NCBI GenBank assembly: GCA_021793515.1 | Contig: JAJYSP010000009.1 | Coordinates: 17,961 to 81,960 of the forward strand | Direction: 5' to 3' | From: Actinomycetes bacterium | GTDB lineage: Bacteria > Actinomycetota > Acidimicrobiia > Acidimicrobiales > RAAP-2 | DNA: 64,000 bases | Shown: in pieces, positions 22,504-30,824 of the stretch | Layout: every line of letters begins with the position of its first letter | Numbering within the stretch: the first letter of the stretch is position 1 | Notes under the pieces: model-generated | What the model was told of the DNA's origin: nothing | Seen by the model: only the letters and a program-made list of their open reading frames with translations | Database searches by the model: none | Made by a program: the position numbers and the translations under genes

Positions 22504-23867
22504 CAGACCACGTAGAAGGACTTGATATTGGTGAACTCCTTGATGCCGTAGGCCGAGAGCTCGCGCCCAAAGCCGGAGTTCTTGGTGCCGCCGAAGGGCA
22601 GCTCGGGCATCGAAGCGACGACCGAGTTGGCAAAGACCACACCGGCGTCTAAGCCGGCGATTACCGCGTCGATCTCGTCGTCGTCAGTCGACCAGATTGA
22701 ACCGCCCAGCCCCCACGGGGTGGCGTTCGCGTAGGCGATCGCGGCCTCAAGGTCTTGTGCGACGTGCACCACGGCCACCGGGCCGAAGAGCTCTTCGTTC
22801 GCGGCGCGTGAGCCACTGGGCACGTCGCTCAAGACGGTGGCGGGATAGAAGAACCCCTCGCGTTCCATGGGCGCACCGCCCGTGTGCACGACCGCGCCAG
22901 CTTCCACCGACGAGGAGACCTGGTCGGCCAACTGGTTGAACTGCGACGCCGACACGATCGGGCCGAGCACGGTGGCGGGGTCCATCGGGTCGCCGGTGGG
23001 CACCGCGCCCATCGCGTCGCTGAATCGACTGATGAACTCGTCGGCGCGCTCGCGCACCACGATGAAACGCTTGGAGGCGATGCACGCCTGACCATTGTTC
23101 TGCACGCGGGCGGTGACGGCATTGGGTACGGTGGCGTCCAGGTCGGCGTGGACCCCGACGATGAACGGGTCCGAACCGCCGAGTTCGAGCACGCACTTCT
23201 TCAGGTGGGCGCCGGCCAACGCCGCCACCGACCGTCCGGCCCGCTCAGAACCCGTGAGAGTGACACCGGCGACCCGGGGATCGGCGATGATGCCTTCAAT
23301 CGCGTCGACCTCGACGAAGAGGTTCGTCATGATCCCGGTGGGGAAGCCCGCGCGGGTGAACAGCTCCTCGATGTACAAGGCGCTACCGGGCACATTCGGC
23401 GCGTGCTTGAGCAGCACGACGTTGCCGGCCATGATCGTCGGCACGCCGAAGCGGATCACCTGCCAGAGCGGGAAGTTCCAGGGCATGATCGCAAGGATCG
23501 GCCCGACCGGGTCGAAGCGAACACCGCTACGCCGTGCGCTGGTGGCGACCATCTCGGTCGCGAGGTAGGTCTCGGCATTCTCGGCGAAGTGGCGCATCGT
23601 TGAGGCGCACTTGAACGCCTCACCTTTCGCGGCGGCGAAAGTCTTTCCCATCTCAGCGGTCATCAGCGCCGCGATGACCGGGATCTCACCCTCGATCAGT
23701 TCGGCGGCGGTGCGCATCAGAGCCGCACGCTGGGCGATCGGCGTCTCGCGCCAACGACGAAAAGACTCCGCGGCGAGGGTCAGACGGGCCTCCACCTGCT
23801 CGGACGTGTGGGCGGGGTACTCGGCGATGCGTTCGCCCGTGGCGGGGTTCGTGGCAATGAATGGCAT
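22503..23867 (-). CDS. Aldehyde dehydrogenase, succinate-semialdehyde dehydrogenase-like
   Basis: A 454-residue NAD(P)-dependent aldehyde dehydrogenase. Key parts are PWNFPLWQVIRFGVPTIMAGN (cofactor region), the general base Glu in LELGGSDPFIV and the nucleophile Cys in NNGQACIASKRFIV. QACIASKRF is typical of the GabD/SSADH branch, which oxidises succinate semialdehyde to succinate at the end of GABA breakdown. It could complete the putrescine-to-GABA route encoded around 39-44 kb, although it is far from that locus. It is co-directional with cysteine desulfurase and overlaps it by one base. Confidence 0.85.
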   Translation of the reverse strand: MPFIATNPATGERIAEYPAHTSEQVEARLTLAAESFRRWRETPIAQRAALMRTAAELIEGEIPVIAALMTAEMGKTFAAAKGEAFKCASTMRHFAENAETYLATEMVATSARRSGVRFDPVGPILAIMPWNFPLWQVIRFGVPTIMAGNVVLLKHAPNVPGSALYIEELFTRAGFPTGIMTNLFVEVDAIEGIIADPRVAGVTLTGSERAGRSVAALAGAHLKKCVLELGGSDPFIVGVHADLDATVPNAVTARVQNNGQACIASKRFIVVRERADEFISRFSDAMGAVPTGDPMDPATVLGPIVSASQFNQLADQVSSSVEAGAVVHTGGAPMEREGFFYPATVLSDVPSGSRAANEELFGPVAVVHVAQDLEAAIAYANATPWGLGGSIWSTDDDEIDAVIAGLDAGVVFANSVVASMPELPFGGTKNSGFGRELSAYGIKEFTNIKSFYVV

Positions 23868-23871
23868 GGGA

Positions 23872-25122
23872 CTAGTCTGCCAGCAATCGCGCCTCGCTCT
23901 TCGAGGCCGAGGCGAACTGCGCCCAGAAGGACGGCCGGGTCGCCGAGACGCCCACTACGACGAGGGCCATCACCACTGCGCCAATCCCGGTCACGGCGCG
24001 GACACCCCACCATCTCGCGAGGGTCGCCTGCGCGACGGCGCCGAGTGGGTACGCGGCCGAAAGCGAAAGCGTGTACAGCGACAAGATCCGCGATCGCTCG
24101 CGCTCGGGTGCGTGCAGCTGCACCGAGGTGATAAGGCCCGTCAGCGTGCCGACGTAGGCCGCACCGAGCACGACGAGTGACGCCATCGCCCACGCGAGCG
24201 TCGGCGAGAGCGCGTAGAGGATCTCACTCACGACGGCCGCCGCGATCGAGAGGCGTAACACGAACACCCTCGACGTCCGTCGCGCGAGGCCCGGAAGGGT
24301 CATTGCCCCCACCACCGCCCCGATCCCCTGGGCGGTGACCAGCCACGACGTGCCGACCTTGCCCGCGCGCAGGACCTCGATGGCCATCGCGGGCACGAGG
24401 GCGATGAAGGGGCTGACCGTGACCGCCACCACGGCGACGGCGATGATCGGGTACTTGCAGCCGTTGATCGACCACGCCCGCCTCGCGCCGTCGACGGTCT
24501 CGCCCCACAGCCGAACCGGCGCGTCGATCCGCGGCCGCGGTGTACTACGGACGAAGAGGAAGGCGACCGCGACGAAGAGGAAGGTCGCAGCGTTAATCGC
24601 GAAGCACCACCCCGGTGAGCCAAACGCGAGCACGAGCGCCGCCAGCACCGGGCCGATGACGCGCCCGAGGTTGAACTGGGCCGAGGACAACGACACCGCG
24701 GCGAGGACTTCGTGGCGATCCACCAGATCGGGCAGGAGCGACTGCCACGCCGGCCAGGCCGCCGCGCTCGCGAGTCCTTCGATGATCGCGAGGTAACAGG
24801 CCGTGGCGGGCGCGAGGTGACCCGTGAGCTCGGCCGCGGCCAACGCCGCAGCGGCGAGGGTCATCACCACGTTGTTGAGTTGTATCCATCGCTGGCGGTT
24901 CCATCGGTCGGCGACGAGCCCCCCAAGGGGTGAACCCACGAGACTCGGCACCCACGCGGCGGCCGTCACCAGCCCCAGCCACAGGGTGTTGTGGGTCGTC
25001 TGGGTCAGATAGATCCCGAGTGCGACCGACTGCATCCAGGTACCCGTCGAGGATACGAAGGAAGCCGCGAGGGCGATCGAGAAACTCGGGTGTCGCAGCG
25101 GTGCGAGGGACGCGGACGACAT
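23872..25122 (-). CDS. MFS transporter, EntS-like
   Basis: A 416-residue major facilitator protein with about 12 hydrophobic segments. It starts MSSASLAPLRHPSFSIALAASFVSSTGTWMQSVALG and has VADRWNRQR in the loop between helices 2 and 3, the MFS signature position. The opening and the WMQSVA segment resemble the EntS/MFS_3 group of drug and siderophore exporters. No substrate can be assigned. The in-frame upstream extension to 25194 is arginine-rich and unlikely. The gene is followed after four bases by the SSADH-like gene. Confidence 0.83.
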   Translation of the reverse strand: MSSASLAPLRHPSFSIALAASFVSSTGTWMQSVALGIYLTQTTHNTLWLGLVTAAAWVPSLVGSPLGGLVADRWNRQRWIQLNNVVMTLAAAALAAAELTGHLAPATACYLAIIEGLASAAAWPAWQSLLPDLVDRHEVLAAVSLSSAQFNLGRVIGPVLAALVLAFGSPGWCFAINAATFLFVAVAFLFVRSTPRPRIDAPVRLWGETVDGARRAWSINGCKYPIIAVAVVAVTVSPFIALVPAMAIEVLRAGKVGTSWLVTAQGIGAVVGAMTLPGLARRTSRVFVLRLSIAAAVVSEILYALSPTLAWAMASLVVLGAAYVGTLTGLITSVQLHAPERERSRILSLYTLSLSAAYPLGAVAQATLARWWGVRAVTGIGAVVMALVVVGVSATRPSFWAQFASASKSEARLLAD

Positions 25123-25154
25123 GGACGTCCACGCTACCGGCCGACGACGACGAT

Positions 25155-25271
25155 TCAGCCGCGCCGACGACGCCGTGGACGCAGCGCGAACCACCAGATC
25201 GACAGCACGGTCGCCACGACGCCGAGGACCCCGACCGTCGACCGTGCCCCCTTCGCGTTGTGCTCATGCAT
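25155..25271 (-). CDS. Small single-span membrane protein, 38 residues
   Basis: A 38-codon frame begins MHEHNAKGARS, then has one hydrophobic helix (TVGVLGVVATVLSIWWFAL) and a strongly basic tail RPRRRRRG. A basic cytoplasmic tail after one helix is the common form of bacterial small membrane proteins. TACGAT lies exactly six bases before the ATG, the same leaderless signal seen at many larger genes here. It sits between the MFS gene and yceI. I recognise no family. Without homologues it remains a candidate. Confidence 0.52.
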   Translation of the reverse strand: MHEHNAKGARSTVGVLGVVATVLSIWWFALRPRRRRRG

Positions 25272-25277
25272 GGACCC

Positions 25278-25283
25278 ATCGTA
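25278..25283 (-). promoter_or_regulatory. -10 box for the 38-residue membrane protein
   Basis: TACGAT on the minus strand, six bases before the ATG at 25271. Confidence 0.4.
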
Positions 25284-25287
25284 CCGA

Positions 25288-25317
25288 CGAGGCCGGGGGC
25301 GTACGCCCCCGGCCTCG
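25288..25317 (-). terminator. Perfect 30-base palindrome, 3' end of yceI transcript
   Basis: Arms CGAGGCCGGGGGC and GCCCCCGGCCTCG flank a central GTAC, making a perfect palindrome 25 bases after the yceI stop. It is very stable but has no T-tract in either direction. Its position between yceI and the next promoter fits a terminator. Confidence 0.65.
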
Positions 25318-25342
25318 TCACAACGGTGGTCAGTGGAAGGAC

Positions 25343-25888
25343 TTAATCCTGCTTGCTCGCTTCGACGGTGAGCTCCAAGACGACCTTGTTGCCAACGACG
25401 AGGGCACCGTTCTCAAGTGCGCCGTCAAAGTTGACGTTGAAGTCGCGACGGTCGATCTCGGCCGTGGCCTCAAAGCCCGCGACCGTGACACCCGGCGCCA
25501 TGCCGGCACCCGAGCCCAGGAACTCGACGTCGAACGTGATGGACTTGGTCACGCCACGGACGGTGAGGTCGGCGACCATCTCGATCTTGTCGTGGCCCTT
25601 GTCGGTGAGCTTCGTGGAGGTCAGCGTCAGGGTCGGGTGGTTCTCGAGGTCGAGGAAGTCCGCGCTCTTGAGGTGACCGTCACGCATCTCGTTGTCGGTC
25701 GTGATGCTCGCGGCCTGGACCGTCGCCTCGACCTTCGAGGTGGCAATCGAGTCACCAATGGTGATGGTGCCAGCGAAGTCGGTGAAGTGGCCACGGACCT
25801 TGGCGGCGATGAGGTGACGCGCGACGAAGCCGACGTTCGAGTGGGTGGCGTCGATGGTGTAAACACCGGGAGCGGGAAGGTTGCTCAT
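25343..25888 (-). CDS. YceI-family polyisoprenoid-binding-like protein
   Basis: A 181-residue lipocalin-like YceI protein. Visible family parts are APGVYTIDATHSNVGFVARHL, the AGTITIGDS strand, DGHLKSADFLDLENHPTLTL and the IDRRDFNVNF segment. Members bind long isoprenoid chains (for example TT1927b) and are often stress- or acid-induced. No signal peptide is present, so this one is cytoplasmic. The start has AGGAG upstream. Expression is from a near-consensus promoter with an inverted repeat between -35 and -10, next to a divergent marR gene, so MarR-type repression is likely. Confidence 0.92.
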   Translation of the reverse strand: MSNLPAPGVYTIDATHSNVGFVARHLIAAKVRGHFTDFAGTITIGDSIATSKVEATVQAASITTDNEMRDGHLKSADFLDLENHPTLTLTSTKLTDKGHDKIEMVADLTVRGVTKSITFDVEFLGSGAGMAPGVTVAGFEATAEIDRRDFNVNFDGALENGALVVGNKVVLELTVEASKQD

Positions 25889-25934
25889 AGTTTGTTTTCT
25901 CTCCTAGATACGAACACTGGTTTGTGTTGATACC

Positions 25935-25964
25935 AGTATAGTTGCGCCTACAACTATTTGTCAA
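25935..25964 (-). promoter_or_regulatory. Near-consensus yceI promoter overlapping a MarR-type operator
   Basis: On the minus strand TTGACA (25964 to 25959) is followed after 18 bases by TATACT (25940 to 25935). Inside it lies the inverted repeat ATAGTTG-CGCCTA-CAACTAT (25938-25957), covering the spacer and part of the -10. A further half-like site TAGTTGCAA lies at 25969-25977, towards marR. A bound dimer would block this promoter. Confidence 0.8.
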
Positions 25965-25991
25965 GCAGTAGTTGCAAACCTAAGAATCTGC

Positions 25992-25997
25992 TATACT
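25992..25997 (+). promoter_or_regulatory. -10 box for a leaderless marR mRNA
   Basis: TATACT, six bases before the marR ATG, with no Shine-Dalgarno sequence. The TAGTTGCAA half-site lies about where a -35 would be. Confidence 0.6.
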
Positions 25998-26003
25998 TGG
26001 CGT

Positions 26004-26462
26004 ATGTTGGTCGACCCCACTGCCTGCCCATCGGGCGACGAGAAGGTCACGTTGTTCGGCCTGTTGCTGGAGACCAACGCCCGACTGGCCCGTGGTCTGG
26101 GCGTCGAGCTCGAAGCGACGTGTGAACTGCCCCTCGCTTGGTTCGAGGTGCTGCTGCAGTTGCGCAAGTCATCCGACGGTCGCTTGAAGATGAATCAGAT
26201 CGCCGACGCCATCGTCCACTCGACAGGTGGTACCACCCGCTTGATCGACCGACTCGAGGAGGCCGGGCTCGTCGAGCGGACGTCGTGCCCCTCGGATCGC
26301 CGCGCGATCCACGTCGCCATCACCGACGCCGGCAACGCCAAGCTCGATGACGCGCTCGCCGTCCACCTCGCCTACCTGGACGAACGGCTCGCCGGTCGAC
26401 TCAGTGAGACCGAGCGTCAGTCACTGTCTCGGCTGCTCGGCAAGCTCAACGCGAGCGTCTAG
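26004..26462 (+). CDS. MarR-family transcriptional regulator
   Basis: A 152-residue winged-helix protein of MarR type. It has the recognition region LKMNQIADAIVHSTGGTTRLIDRLEEAGLVERTSCPSDRRAIHVAITDAG, with the typical D-R wing, and dimerising helices at both ends. It is divergent from yceI, and the 115-base gap holds an inverted repeat inside the yceI promoter. The simplest reading is that it represses yceI and itself and responds to a small ligand or oxidant. The stop overlaps the ileS stop by a few bases, as convergent genes. Confidence 0.92.
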   Translation: MLVDPTACPSGDEKVTLFGLLLETNARLARGLGVELEATCELPLAWFEVLLQLRKSSDGRLKMNQIADAIVHSTGGTTRLIDRLEEAGLVERTSCPSDRRAIHVAITDAGNAKLDDALAVHLAYLDERLAGRLSETERQSLSRLLGKLNASV

Positions 26463-29400
26463 ACCCGCTCGATCCACACCGACGCCTCACGGCCGTCGTC
26501 GAGCTCGAGGGCGTGGGCCGGCTCATCTCGACGCCCCGTCTCGATCGCGGTCGCGAGGACCTCGCGTGCGAGGACCCCGAAGCCGTCGCTCAGGTCGTCG
26601 AGTCCGCTCAGCGTGACTTGGATGTGATCGGCGACGTCGAGTCCCGAGGACTTGCGCAGATCCTGGATCTGACGCACGACGTCGCGCAGGTAGCCCCGAC
26701 GGCGAAGTCCGTCATCCAGCGAGAGGTCGAGCGCGATCACCTCGGCGCCGTCGCGCGAGACGGCGAACCCGCCCTGGCTACGCACGCGCAACTCGAGGTC
26801 CTCGACGCCGAGATCGAAGGCGCCAGTGGAGAGTTCGACGCGCACGGTCTCACCGGCGTCGAGCGCGGCCGCGGCCGCGACGGGGTCCACCGCGGCGAGC
26901 GCCGGACGAAGCTCCTTGACCGCCTCGCCGAGGCGTGGCCCGACGGACCGAAAGTTGGGCACCAGTTCGAAACGCAACACCTCGGCCAGTTCCGTGCCGT
27001 ATTCGAGCACGTCCACGTTCAACTCGTCCTCCACCACGTCCGCCGGCGGGCGCGGGGCGTCGTTGGGCAGGAATACCAGTGCTCGCGCGAGCGGCTGGCG
27101 GACCTTCACGCCCGCCTCGGCACGCGCGGCGCGCCCCAGTGAGGTCAGGCGTCGCGCCACCGCCATCGAGCGCTCGAGGTCCGCGTCGATCAGCCCGACA
27201 TCGGCCTCGGGCCAGTCCTCCAGGTGCACGGACGCCACGTCGTCGACCTCGTTCAGCGCACGATAGAGCCGCTCGGCGACGAAGGGGGTGAAGGGAGCCA
27301 TGAGCAGTGTGATCCGTTGCAGCACGGTCAGGAGCGTCGCGTGCGCCGCCAGGGAATCCGACGCGGGCGCGTCCGGGTCCGTGCGCCAGAACCGCCGACG
27401 ACTGCGCCGGACGTACCAGTTCGACAGGTCGTCGATGAGGGCCGCCAACGCGTCGGTGCCCCCGAGTGGCTCGTACCCGTCGAGTGCTGTCGTCACCTCA
27501 CTCGTCGTCGACTCGAGCCGCGAGAGAATCCACCGGTCCATGTCGCTACGCGCCGCCACCGGTGGAACTCCGGGGTCGGCCGGATCGAAGTTGTTGAGTG
27601 CCGCGTACGTCGTGAAGAAGCTGAACGTGTTCCAGAGTGTCGCGAGGGTTTCGCGCAACGACGAGTCGATTGCGCCGAGGCTCGCCCTCGTCGAGGTCCA
27701 CGGCGAGCCCTGGGAGAACATCCACCAGCGCAGTGGGTCGGCCCCGCGGGTCGTCAGGACCTCCCACGGGTCGATCACGTTGCCGACGGACTTGCTCATC
27801 TTGCGACCCCGCTCGTCAACAATGTGACCCAAGCAGAGCACGTGTTGGTACGGCGTGTCGCCAAAGACAAGGGTGTTGACGGCGAGCAGCGAGTAGAACC
27901 AGCCGCGGGTCTGGTCGATGGCCTCGGCCACCAGTTGCGCGGGAAACTGCATCGCCTCGGACGAACCGGTCACGTGCGGGTAACCGACCTGGGCGGCGGG
28001 CATCGCACCGGAGTCGAACCAGGCGTCGATCACCGGCTCCACCCGTCGAGCAACGAGACCACAGGTCGGACAGTCAAAGACGATCTCATCGATGGCGGGG
28101 CGATGCGGGTCGAGCTCGGTGAGGTCGCGCCCGGCCAACGCACCGAGTTCAGCGCGTGAGCCGATGCAGGTCAGGTGACCGTCGTCGCAGCGCCAGATTG
28201 GCAGCGGAGTCCCCCAGAAGCGGTCACGCGACAGCGCCCAGTCGACGTTGTTGGCGAGCCACTCACCAAAACGACCGTCTCGGATGTGGGCCGGGTGCCA
28301 GTCGATGGTCGAGTTCTCGGCCATCATCGCCTCTTTGAACTGGCTCGTGGCGATATACCAGCTGGGCTTGCCCCAGTAGATCAACACCGTGCCGCAGCGC
28401 CAGCAGTGCGGGAGCGCGTGGGTGTAGTCCATGCGCGTGATGAGCAGGCCACGCCGCTCGAGTTCGTCGTTGATCGCGTGGTTCGCCTCGCGCACGTCGC
28501 GGCCCTCCAGCCACCCAACCGCGGCGGTGAACGTACCGTCGGGGCCCACGGGATTCACCGTCGGCAGACCGTGCGCGCGGGCGACCTGGCGGTCAATCTC
28601 ACCGAAGGCTGGTGCTTGGTGGACGAGGCCGGTGCCCTCATCGGTCGTGACGTAGTCGGCGGCGACTACGTAGCAGGCGTCGACGTCGGCGGGCAGTGGG
28701 ACGTCGGTGAAGGGGCGTTCGTAGTGCAGACCCACCAACGTGGTACCCGCCATCGTCGACGAGACACGGGCGTCGGAACCAAAAACCGACTCGACGAGAT
28801 CGGCGGCGACGACGGTGCCCTCGACCACGGCGTACGTGATCAAGGGATTGACCGCCACCGCGACATTGGAGAGCAGCGTCCAGGGCGTCGTGGTCCAGAC
28901 GGCGAGGTGGGTGACCCCGTCGAGCCCATGCGCTGCTGCGTCGGTCACGGCCAGACGCACGTAGGCACTCTCGTCGACCTCGTCGGTGTACACCTCGGGT
29001 TGTCCGAGCTCGTGACTCGAGAGGGCGGTGCCACACCGGGGACAGTACGGAATGACCTTGAGGTCCTCATAGAGCAGACCGCGCGTGAAGAGCTGCTGGA
29101 GCTGCCACCACACCGATTCGACGTAGGAGGGATTGAACGTGAAGTACGCGTTCTCCATGTCGGTCCAGTAACCGATTCGCTCGGTGAGCCGTTCGAACTC
29201 CCCGACGTAGGTCATCACCGACTCGCGGCACAGCCGTGTGAATTCGGTGATGCCGACCTCCTCGACGATCGCGCGTTTGCCCGAGATCCCGAGCTGCTTC
29301 TCGACTTGGACTTCGACGGGGAGCCCGTGGGTGTCCCACCCGGCCCGGCGCGCGACGAAGCGGCCCCGCATTGTCTGGTACCGACAGAACAGGTCCTTGT

Positions 29401-29590
29401 AGATGCGCGCCCAGACGTGGTGTAGCCCCGGCTTGCCGTTGGCCGTCGGTGGTCCCTCGTAGAACACCCACGGTTCGTTGCCCAGGCGATGGTTCATCGA
29501 ACGGGTGAAGACGTCATTGGCCTTCCAACGCGCGAGTTCAGCCTCTTCGAGGTTCACGAAATCGAGGTCGGCGCTGACGGGTTGAAACAC
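26459..29590 (-). CDS. ileS: Isoleucyl-tRNA synthetase, long type-2 form
   Basis: IleRS charges tRNA(Ile). The 1043-residue protein has the HIGH-region PPTANGKPGLHHVWAR, RAGWDTHGLPVE, a CP1 editing domain with CPRCGTALSSHE, and KMSKS in DERGRKMSKSVGNV, followed by the anticodon-binding domain (RRSRRRFW). It lacks the C-terminal Cys4 zinc finger of type-1 bacterial enzymes and is longer, so it belongs to the type-2 (eukaryote-like) branch, often less sensitive to mupirocin. The GTG at 29590 has AAGGAG four bases upstream. Only about 70 bases precede it, too few for a T-box. Confidence 0.95.
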   Translation of the reverse strand: MFQPVSADLDFVNLEEAELARWKANDVFTRSMNHRLGNEPWVFYEGPPTANGKPGLHHVWARIYKDLFCRYQTMRGRFVARRAGWDTHGLPVEVQVEKQLGISGKRAIVEEVGITEFTRLCRESVMTYVGEFERLTERIGYWTDMENAYFTFNPSYVESVWWQLQQLFTRGLLYEDLKVIPYCPRCGTALSSHELGQPEVYTDEVDESAYVRLAVTDAAAHGLDGVTHLAVWTTTPWTLLSNVAVAVNPLITYAVVEGTVVAADLVESVFGSDARVSSTMAGTTLVGLHYERPFTDVPLPADVDACYVVAADYVTTDEGTGLVHQAPAFGEIDRQVARAHGLPTVNPVGPDGTFTAAVGWLEGRDVREANHAINDELERRGLLITRMDYTHALPHCWRCGTVLIYWGKPSWYIATSQFKEAMMAENSTIDWHPAHIRDGRFGEWLANNVDWALSRDRFWGTPLPIWRCDDGHLTCIGSRAELGALAGRDLTELDPHRPAIDEIVFDCPTCGLVARRVEPVIDAWFDSGAMPAAQVGYPHVTGSSEAMQFPAQLVAEAIDQTRGWFYSLLAVNTLVFGDTPYQHVLCLGHIVDERGRKMSKSVGNVIDPWEVLTTRGADPLRWWMFSQGSPWTSTRASLGAIDSSLRETLATLWNTFSFFTTYAALNNFDPADPGVPPVAARSDMDRWILSRLESTTSEVTTALDGYEPLGGTDALAALIDDLSNWYVRRSRRRFWRTDPDAPASDSLAAHATLLTVLQRITLLMAPFTPFVAERLYRALNEVDDVASVHLEDWPEADVGLIDADLERSMAVARRLTSLGRAARAEAGVKVRQPLARALVFLPNDAPRPPADVVEDELNVDVLEYGTELAEVLRFELVPNFRSVGPRLGEAVKELRPALAAVDPVAAAAALDAGETVRVELSTGAFDLGVEDLELRVRSQGGFAVSRDGAEVIALDLSLDDGLRRRGYLRDVVRQIQDLRKSSGLDVADHIQVTLSGLDDLSDGFGVLAREVLATAIETGRRDEPAHALELDDGREASVWIERV

Positions 29591-29649
29591 GGTGCTCCTT
29601 CATCGGGTCCCCTCATCGTACTAACGACCCTCCCAGCGACAATGACCCG

Positions 29650-29655
29650 TATCGT
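29650..29655 (+). promoter_or_regulatory. -10-like box for a leaderless GNAT mRNA
   Basis: TATCGT, six bases before the GTG at 29662. Confidence 0.35.
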
Positions 29656-29661
29656 GGGCTG

Positions 29662-30132
29662 GTGCCATTCACCATTACCGACGAACCCGCCGGGGCCAGC
29701 GGATCGCGCAGCCTCATCTACGCCGCGGTCGACGAGTTGGAGCGTCGCTACGGCAGCGCCGAGGACGCCCCGCACCTCGACTACGACGAGCTGGCCCCGC
29801 CACGGGGGTGCTTCCTCGTGGCGCGCGACGGCGGCGACCTGGCCGGCGGCGTCGGCCTTCGTCCGATCGGTGACCCATTAGCCGCGGTGGGCGAGGTGAA
29901 ACGGCTCTGGGTCCGTCCCGACCTGCGCCGCCACGGCCTGGCCAGAGCGCTGATGGATGCCGTCGTGATCCGGGCGCGCGAACTGGGTTACCGTCGGCTT
30001 TACCTCGAGACCGGTCCGGCGCAACCCGAGGCGCTCGCGCTCTACCCGCGGATTGGGTGGGAACCGGTCGACACGTTCCCGTCGGGCGCCTACACCCACC
30101 CCGGCGCGTCGCGGTTCACGCTCGCGCTCTAA
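29662..30132 (+). CDS. GNAT-family N-acetyltransferase
   Basis: A 156-residue GNAT domain. Motif A is VKRLWVRPDLRRHGLARALMDAV, with R-R-H-G-L-A as the acetyl-CoA pyrophosphate loop. Motif B is RLYLETGPAQPEALALYPRIGWEP. The substrate is unknown. The GTG start has no Shine-Dalgarno sequence but a TATCGT at six bases. It is divergent from ileS and overlaps the end of the HAD gene at its 3' end. Confidence 0.86.
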   Translation: MPFTITDEPAGASGSRSLIYAAVDELERRYGSAEDAPHLDYDELAPPRGCFLVARDGGDLAGGVGLRPIGDPLAAVGEVKRLWVRPDLRRHGLARALMDAVVIRARELGYRRLYLETGPAQPEALALYPRIGWEPVDTFPSGAYTHPGASRFTLAL

Positions 30133-30785
30133 CGGCCGAAAGCGCGGTCCAGCCACTGCGCCGAGAGGTCGGCCAGTGAGTCGAGCACGAGGTCGGCGAG
30201 TCCGAAGGCCGGCAGCTCACGGTCCAGGGGCGTGGGCACCGCCACGACCGACATCCGTCCGGCCTTGGCGGCGAGCACACCGGCCGACGAGTCCTCAAAG
30301 ACGAGACAGCTCGTCGGGACAACCGCCAGGTTCGCCGCGGCGCTGAGAAAGACGCCGGGGTGGGGCTTGCCGAAGGGCTCGGTCTCGGCTGAGTTGACCG
30401 AGGCGAAGCGATCACGCAGTTCGAAGTGGGCGAGACATCGCTCGATGAGCACGTAGGGCGTCGAACTCGCGAGCGCCACCGGCCCGCGCTCGGCCGCGAG
30501 GTCGAGCGCTCGAAGGGCCCCCGGGAGCAGCCGTCCCTCGGACTCGACCAACTCCCCCACGCGGTCCAGCAGTCGCGCGACGATCGTCTCGGCGCTGGGA
30601 CCACTCCAGGGGTAACGCTGGTACCAGTACGCGACGACTTCGGCGACGAACATACCCTTGGTCCTACGATCCTCATCCTCGGTGATCGGCACACCCAAAG
30701 ACCCGAAGATCTCGACCTCGGCCCGATGCCACAGCACCTCGGAGTCGATGAGGAGCCCGTCCATATCAAACAGCGTCGCGCGCAT
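30129..30785 (-). CDS. HAD-superfamily sugar-phosphatase-like hydrolase
   Basis: A 218-residue HAD subfamily IA phosphatase resembling HxpB/YniC or beta-phosphoglucomutase-like enzymes. Motif I is LFDMDGLLIDSE with the nucleophile Asp, motif II ASSTPY, the Lys in PFGKPHPGVFL and motif III/IV VFEDSSAGVLAAKAG. The start at MRATLFDMDG is clear, and a longer frame upstream runs over the divergent GNAT gene and is not protein-like. The substrate is probably a small phosphorylated sugar, but this is only inference from the family. Confidence 0.87.
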   Translation of the reverse strand: MRATLFDMDGLLIDSEVLWHRAEVEIFGSLGVPITEDEDRRTKGMFVAEVVAYWYQRYPWSGPSAETIVARLLDRVGELVESEGRLLPGALRALDLAAERGPVALASSTPYVLIERCLAHFELRDRFASVNSAETEPFGKPHPGVFLSAAANLAVVPTSCLVFEDSSAGVLAAKAGRMSVVAVPTPLDRELPAFGLADLVLDSLADLSAQWLDRAFGR

Positions 30786-30812
30786 CGTCACCTCGACACT
30801 CTGACACAGCCG

Positions 30813-30818
30813 TAACGT
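30813..30818 (+). promoter_or_regulatory. -10-like box for a leaderless GNAT mRNA
   Basis: TAACGT, six bases before the GTG at 30825. Confidence 0.4.
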
Positions 30819-30824
30819 GGTTCC

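Noticed and set aside
28175..29425. A 416-codon plus-strand frame
   Set aside because: Antisense to ileS; no domain and no promoter-like or ribosome-site signal.
26800..29590. T-box leader for ileS
   Set aside because: Only about 70 bases separate the ileS start from the divergent GNAT gene, and no specifier or T-box-like sequence is present.
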